NCBI GenBank assembly: GCA_021160405.1
Contig: JAGHCO010000167.1
Location: 1-17,368 of the forward strand
Direction: 5' to 3'
Source of the DNA: Candidatus Aerophobota bacterium
Lineage (GTDB): Bacteria > Aerophobota > Aerophobia > Aerophobales > JAGHCO01
Length of the DNA: 17,368 nucleotides
Position numbers and translations under genes: made by a program. Shown one piece after another: positions 14,135 to 17,368 of the stretch. The notes under the pieces were generated by a model. It worked only from the letters and a program-made list of their open reading frames with translations. It ran no database searches and was not told where the DNA came from. The first letter of the stretch is position 1. Every line of letters starts with the position of its first letter.

Positions 14135-14452
14135 TTAATCAATTACTTCACCACATTTTTTACAAATTCTTAGTTTTTCTTCACTTACCTTGGATATTTT
14201 AATTCCTATCCGAGCCCTTTTTCCGCACCTGGGACATATTAACATAACTTTACAGGAAGGAATAGGAGCTTCTCTTTCTACTATTCCACTTTCCTGACCT
14301 CTCCGAGTTGCCCTGATGTGTCTTTTAGTAATACTTATCCCTTCCACAATTATTTTATCTTCCTTAGGGATACGTTCAATTACCTTCCCCCTTTTTCCTT
14401 TATCTTTACCGGAAAGGACTACTACTTCATCACCTTTTTTAATCCTTGACAT
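14135..14452 (-). CDS. rplX: 50S ribosomal protein L24 with Cys4 zinc site
   Basis: L24 starts assembly of the 50S subunit and lies near the exit tunnel. I choose the ATG at 14450-14452 (105 residues, MSRIKKGDEVVVLSGKDKGK), because AAGGAA lies about seven bases before it; the ATG two codons earlier is too close to that ribosome-binding site. The KOW motif covers about 4-30. The C-terminal half holds CPRCGK and CKKCGE (C73, C76, C97, C100), a zinc ribbon present in only some bacterial L24 proteins. A repeat-like segment separates it from rplN. Confidence 0.95.
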   Translation of the reverse strand: MSRIKKGDEVVVLSGKDKGKRGKVIERIPKEDKIIVEGISITKRHIRATRRGQESGIVEREAPIPSCKVMLICPRCGKRARIGIKISKVSEEKLRICKKCGEVID

Positions 14453-14464
14453 TTCCATTTCCTT

Positions 14465-14508
14465 ATTTTACTCATTACTCATCACATATTACACATTACT
14501 AATTACTA
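14465..14508. repeat. TAATATGTAAT-type repeat segment in the rplN-rplX gap
   Basis: The 57-base gap between rplN and rplX is mostly made of TTACTCATTACTCATCACATATTACACATTACTAATTAC-like units, quoted here by type only; the end, CACATTACTAATTAC, matches one arm of the inverted repeat at 12859-12924. Only one orientation is present here, so no long stem forms. It carries no gene. Confidence 0.6.
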
Positions 14509-14515
14509 TCGACCT

Positions 14516-14881
14516 CTATAACACCTCGGGAGCTAAGGAAATTATCTTCATAAAATTTTTCCTTAATTCACGAGGGACCGGACCAAAAATACGTGTACCT
14601 CTTGGATTTCCTGTATTATCAATTAAAACACCTGCATTCTCATCAAATTTAATGTAAGTTCCGTCTTTTCTTTTTATTTTCTTCTTGGTACGGACAACTA
14701 CTGCTTTAACCACTTGTCCTTTAGGTATATCACTATTGGGGATGGTTTTCTTAACTGAACCGACTATTATATCTCCGATCCTGGCGTAGCGGTGAGAACC
14801 TCCTCCAGGAATCCCAATACACATTATCTTCTTGACCCCTGTATTGTCAGCTACTGTTAGTTGAGTTCGCAGTTGAATCAT
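14516..14881 (-). CDS. rplN: 50S ribosomal protein L14
   Basis: L14 contacts 16S rRNA in an intersubunit bridge. With ATG at 14879-14881 the protein has 121 residues and begins MIQLRTQLTVADNTGVKKI, the standard form, and its start overlaps the rpsQ stop by four bases (ATGA) with GAGG upstream. An ATG at 14914 in the same frame would add 11 non-family residues inside rpsQ and is rejected. The core GDIIVGSVKKTIPNSDIPKG and the terminal RELRKNFMKIISLAPEVL are intact. Confidence 0.96.
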   Translation of the reverse strand: MIQLRTQLTVADNTGVKKIMCIGIPGGGSHRYARIGDIIVGSVKKTIPNSDIPKGQVVKAVVVRTKKKIKRKDGTYIKFDENAGVLIDNTGNPRGTRIFGPVPRELRKNFMKIISLAPEVL

Positions 14882-15129
14882 TTCATCCTCTTTAAGATTT
14901 GAGTTACCCGCCAATGTTTTTCCCTACTTAAAGGCCTGGTTTCAATGATTTTTACTATATCACCTATTTGACATTTATTAGCTCTGTCATGAGCTTTAAC
15001 CTTCTTTCTTCTCCGCACTCTCTTTCCATAGAGAGGATGGGCAAATTCTCGTTGAAGTAAAACTATTACCGTTTTGTCCATCTTATCACTTATTACCTTT
15101 CCCACTCTCTCCTTAATTACCTTTTTCAA
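14878..15129 (-). CDS. rpsQ: 30S ribosomal protein S17
   Basis: S17 binds 16S rRNA early in assembly of the 30S body. The 83 residues form an OB fold with the signatures GKVISDKMDKTVIVLLQREF, HPLYGKRVRRRKKVKAHD and GDIVKIIETRPLSREKHWRV. The start codon is TTG (15127-15129), with AGGAG six bases upstream. It follows rpmC after 23 bases and overlaps rplN. Confidence 0.95.
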   Translation of the reverse strand: MKKVIKERVGKVISDKMDKTVIVLLQREFAHPLYGKRVRRRKKVKAHDRANKCQIGDIVKIIETRPLSREKHWRVTQILKRMK

Positions 15130-15152
15130 CTTCTACTCCTATTTTTATAAAA

Positions 15153-15347
15153 TCATAGACTAATTCCTCTTTCTCTAAGCAAGGTCATTATTTGAGCTAT
15201 ATTTCTTTTTATCTGTTTAACTTTAGAGGATGTCTTTGTACGTCCCTGAGTAATTTCAATCTTCAAATTAAATAGCTCTTTTCTTAATCGAGCGAGGGAG
15301 GAGAAAAGGTCCTCTTTGTCCATATCTCTTAGTTCGGCAATTTTCAT
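15153..15347 (-). CDS. rpmC: 50S ribosomal protein L29
   Basis: L29 lies at the tunnel exit, where it helps form the docking site for trigger factor and SRP. The 64 residues are a two-helix hairpin: MKIAELRDMDKEDLFSSLAR, ELFNLKIEITQG, then the conserved VKQIKRNIAQIMTLLRERG. The ATG (15345-15347) overlaps the rplP stop by four bases, so translation is coupled to rplP. Confidence 0.96.
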   Translation of the reverse strand: MKIAELRDMDKEDLFSSLARLRKELFNLKIEITQGRTKTSSKVKQIKRNIAQIMTLLRERGISL

Positions 15348-15766
15348 TTTACTACCTCATTGGCAGATACGAATTTGGTTTTAATGGGTAGTTTGTGTGA
15401 AGCTAAGGTAAAAGCTTTTTTAGCTCTACTCTCTTCAACTCCTCCTACTTCAAATAAAATTCTACCTTGTCGAACCACAGCTACCCAATCTGCAGGTTCC
15501 CCCTTACCTTTACCCATTCGAGTCTCTAAAGGCTTTTTAGTTACTGATTTATTAGGAAAAATTCTAATCCACAGCCGACCTTCATGCCTCAAACTTCTAA
15601 TTATAGTTACCCGAACAGCTTCAATTTGTCTGGATGTGATCCAAGCAGCTTCGGTAGCAATTAAACCATACTCCCCAAAGTTAAGTTTAGTTCCCCTTGA
15701 GGATATACCTTTTCTTCTACCTCTTTGACTTTTTCTATATTTTACTCTTTTCGGTTGCAAAGGCAT
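15344..15766 (-). CDS. rplP: 50S ribosomal protein L16
   Basis: L16 lies near the A site of the 50S subunit and the binding sites of several antibiotics. The 140 residues include the family start MPLQPKRVKYRKSQRGRRKG, the block GLIATEAAWITSRQIEAVRV, the conserved RMGKGKGEPADWVA (83-96) and the typical ILFEVGGVEE. The ATG (15764-15766) lies 32 bases inside the 3' end of rpsC, with GGAGGAATCTAAGG before it. Confidence 0.97.
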   Translation of the reverse strand: MPLQPKRVKYRKSQRGRRKGISSRGTKLNFGEYGLIATEAAWITSRQIEAVRVTIIRSLRHEGRLWIRIFPNKSVTKKPLETRMGKGKGEPADWVAVVRQGRILFEVGGVEESRAKKAFTLASHKLPIKTKFVSANEVVK

Positions 15767-16427
15767 CCTTAGATTCCTCCTTGGAGAAAGTGGAAGCAGG
15801 CAAAATTTCTCCTTTGTATATCCATACCTTTACCCCAATACATCCATAAGTAGTATGAGCGGTACTTACTCCATAGTCAATTTTTGCTCTTAAAGTATGC
15901 AGGGGAATCTTTCCTTCTTTCATCCATTCCTTTCTGGCTATTTCTGCTCCTCCAATTCTTCCCTTGCACATCACTTTCACTCCTTCTGCTCCTAAATCCA
16001 TAGCTCGAGATATAGCTTCTCGCATTGCTCTTTTGGTTCCTGTTCTTCTTTCCAGTTGGAAAGCAATTCTTTCAGCTACCAGTTGAGCATCCAGTTCAGG
16101 ATGAGGTATCTCTTGAACATTTAAAAAAATCTTGCTATCCTTAGCAAATTGTGACAGTTCCTCTTTTGTTTTTTCAATAACCTCTCCCTTTTTTCCAATA
16201 ACTATACCAGGACGAGCAGCAAAAATATTTATTCTTAATTTGTTGGTAGCTCTTTCTATTGAAATATTGGAGATATTAGCCCTTTTGAATTTTTCCATAA
16301 GGAAATTTCGAATTTTAAAATCAACATACAAAAACTGAGGGTAGTCTTTTTTATCTCCATACCATTTACTTTGCCATTCTTTAGTTATACCAAGTCTTAA
16401 TCCTATAGGATTTACCTTTTGTCCCAA
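15735..16427 (-). CDS. rpsC: 30S ribosomal protein S3
   Basis: S3 lines the mRNA entry of the 30S subunit. The 230 residues begin MGQKVNPIGLRLGITKEW and contain a KH domain with the GKKG loop at 78-81 (RPGIVIGKKGEVIE). The C-terminal signature runs from GAEGVKVMCKGRIGGAEIAR to IDYGVSTAHTTYGCIGVKVW. The start codon is TTG (16425-16427), backed by a near-perfect Shine-Dalgarno, TAAGGAGGT, five bases upstream. It overlaps rplP. Confidence 0.97.
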   Translation of the reverse strand: MGQKVNPIGLRLGITKEWQSKWYGDKKDYPQFLYVDFKIRNFLMEKFKRANISNISIERATNKLRINIFAARPGIVIGKKGEVIEKTKEELSQFAKDSKIFLNVQEIPHPELDAQLVAERIAFQLERRTGTKRAMREAISRAMDLGAEGVKVMCKGRIGGAEIARKEWMKEGKIPLHTLRAKIDYGVSTAHTTYGCIGVKVWIYKGEILPASTFSKEESKDAFATEKSKI

Positions 16428-16475
16428 GATTACCTCCTTACCAGTAACTTACTTCTCTAAAAAACTAAATAGCTA

Positions 16476-16814
16476 CTACTTTTCTGAGGATTCAAGAACA
16501 ATAGTAATATGAGATGTTCTTCTTCTCATCACATCAGCCCTACCTCTGGCGCGAGGCTTAACTCTTTTTAAAGTGGGACCCTTGTCCACCAGAGCTTTTT
16601 TAACGTATAAGTGATCAGGGAATAAATTAAAATTATTTTTTGCATTAGCCATTGCTGATTTAAGAATCTTTTCAATTATCCGAGAGCTTTTTCTTGGGGT
16701 TAATTTTAAGATGCTTACAGCTTCCTGTACTCTTTTGCCCTTAATTAAATTAGCGGTTCTTCTTGCTTTAAAAGGGGATATACGTATATATTTACCTATC
16801 GCCTTTACTTGCAT
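16476..16814 (-). CDS. rplV: 50S ribosomal protein L22
   Basis: L22 lines the narrow part of the peptide exit tunnel with a long hairpin. The 112 residues are the usual length: AIGKYIRISPFKARRTANLI, the central SRIIEKILKSAMANAKNNF and the hairpin end RVKPRARGRADVMRRRTSHI. The ATG is at 16812-16814. The 76 bases between it and rpsS hold a repeat of the TAATATGTAAT type, which is unusual inside the S10 operon. Confidence 0.97.
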   Translation of the reverse strand: MQVKAIGKYIRISPFKARRTANLIKGKRVQEAVSILKLTPRKSSRIIEKILKSAMANAKNNFNLFPDHLYVKKALVDKGPTLKRVKPRARGRADVMRRRTSHITIVLESSEK

Positions 16815-16839
16815 TAATTAATCCTTTAAAATAGTAACG

Positions 16840-16887
16840 AGTGATAAGTGATATGTAATAAGTAAAAAGCCTCATTACATATTACTT
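16840..16887. repeat. TAATATGTAAT-type inverted repeat in the rpsS-rplV gap
   Basis: AAGTGATATGTAAT (16846-16859) and ATTACATATTACTT (16874-16887) are inverted repeats with one mismatch and a 14-base loop. The second arm ends three bases before the rpsS stop codon (16891-16893). No T-run follows on the minus strand, so it is not a typical terminator. The sequence type matches the repeats at 12838-12930 and 14465-14508. Confidence 0.6.
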
Positions 16888-16890
16888 CTT

Positions 16891-17175
16891 TTACTTTGGT
16901 GAAATTGTTCTTTTACCATGAGCTCCATGATGATCGAATCTGCGAGTAGGAGAAAATTCTCCTAACCTATGTCCCACCATTTCTTCAGTAATATAAACAT
17001 TACGAAAGTCCTTACCATTATGGACAGCAAAAGTATATCCAACGAAGTCAGGTATAATCATTGATCGACGCGACCAAGTCTTAATGGGACTTTTCTTTTT
17101 TTCTTTTTTCATCCTATCTATTTTTTTAATTAAACAAGAATCAACCCATGGTCCCTTTTTAACGGAGCGGCTCAT
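16891..17175 (-). CDS. rpsS: 30S ribosomal protein S19
   Basis: S19 forms a head complex with S13 on the 30S subunit. The 94 residues show MSRSVKKGPWVDSCLIKKID, KTWSRRSMIIPDFVGYTFAV, HNGKDF and the ending MVGHRLGEFSPTRRFDHHGA. The ATG (17173-17175) follows AGAGGATTTAA, 15 bases from the rplB stop, as expected in the S10 operon. Confidence 0.97.
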   Translation of the reverse strand: MSRSVKKGPWVDSCLIKKIDRMKKEKKKSPIKTWSRRSMIIPDFVGYTFAVHNGKDFRNVYITEEMVGHRLGEFSPTRRFDHHGAHGKRTISPK

Positions 17176-17190
17176 TTAAATCCTCTTCTT

Positions 17191-17368
17191 TTATTTTTTT
17201 CGCCTTTGAACTATCAATTTATCTGAAGATTTTCCTTTTCTTCTAGTTCTCATGCCTTTAGTAGGTTTTCCCCACGGAGTAACAGGGTGCCTACCGGGGC
17301 CACTACGTCCTTCTCCTCCTCCATGAGGATGGTCAGTGGGATTCATAGTTACTCCTCGAACATGAGGG
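17191..17368 (-). CDS. rplB: 50S ribosomal protein L2, C-terminal part (5' end outside window)
   Basis: Only the last 58 codons are inside the window. They begin PHVRGVTMNPTDHPHGGGEG and continue RSGPGRHPVTPWGKPTKG to LIVQRRKK, which is the highly conserved end of L2; the HPHGGGEG loop carries the histidine important for peptidyl transferase-centre function. The stop codon is TAA (17191-17193). L2 before S19 confirms the S10 operon order. Confidence 0.97.
   Translation of the reverse strand, partial: PHVRGVTMNPTDHPHGGGEGRSGPGRHPVTPWGKPTKGMRTRRKGKSSDKLIVQRRKK

Noticed and set aside
15360..15728. 122-codon plus-strand frame opposite rplP
   Set aside because: It is a shadow of the highly conserved L16 gene.

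Overview
The window is A+T-rich bacterial DNA, and every gene in it lies on the minus strand, so transcription runs from high to low coordinates. From about 17368 down to 5041 it carries the 3' part of the S10 operon followed by the spc and alpha operons in nearly canonical order: rplB (partial), rpsS, rplV, rpsC, rplP, rpmC, rpsQ, rplN, rplX, rplE, rpsN, rpsH, rplF, rplR, rpsE, rplO, secY, adk, map, infA, rpmJ, rpsM, rpsK, rpsD, rpoA, rplQ. The gene for ribosomal protein L30 (rpmD), normally between rpsE and rplO, is absent; those two genes overlap instead. rpmJ (37 codons) is present and joined to infA by an ATGA overlap.

Below the ribosomal block come truA (tRNA pseudouridine synthase) and a gap of about 294 bases. 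The gap holds a G+C-richer stretch that can fold into a long interrupted hairpin with a side hairpin, which I propose as a 6S-like non-coding RNA, and a strong sigma70-type promoter. That promoter reads into mcsA-mcsB-tilS: a zinc-finger activator, a protein-arginine kinase and tRNA(Ile)-lysidine synthetase. The left end is the N-terminal 226 residues of an exported TPR protein, cut by the window edge just where a DUF3857-like segment seems to begin.

The operon is broken up by two kinds of intergenic repeat. One is an element of about 116 bp with TTTAGCCAC/GTGGCTAAA ends, present in opposite orientations after rplQ and after map. The other is a set of TAATATGTAAT-type segments at three ribosomal gene junctions, two of which form inverted repeats. 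A perfect 12-bp hairpin lies between rpsD and rpoA.

The organism is a bacterium with zinc-binding S14 and S4, a zinc-LID adenylate kinase and McsA/McsB, but without the Bacillota arrangement ctsR-mcsA-mcsB-clpC and without rpmD. With the export-type TPR protein and repeat-filled ribosomal operon, this suggests an uncultured candidate phylum (for example the Omnitrophota or Aerophobota type) rather than a typical Bacillota. That placement is inference only. Apart from the possible RNA, the repeats and an unusual RNA polymerase alpha C-terminal domain, this is core housekeeping DNA; I see no new enzymatic or defence system.
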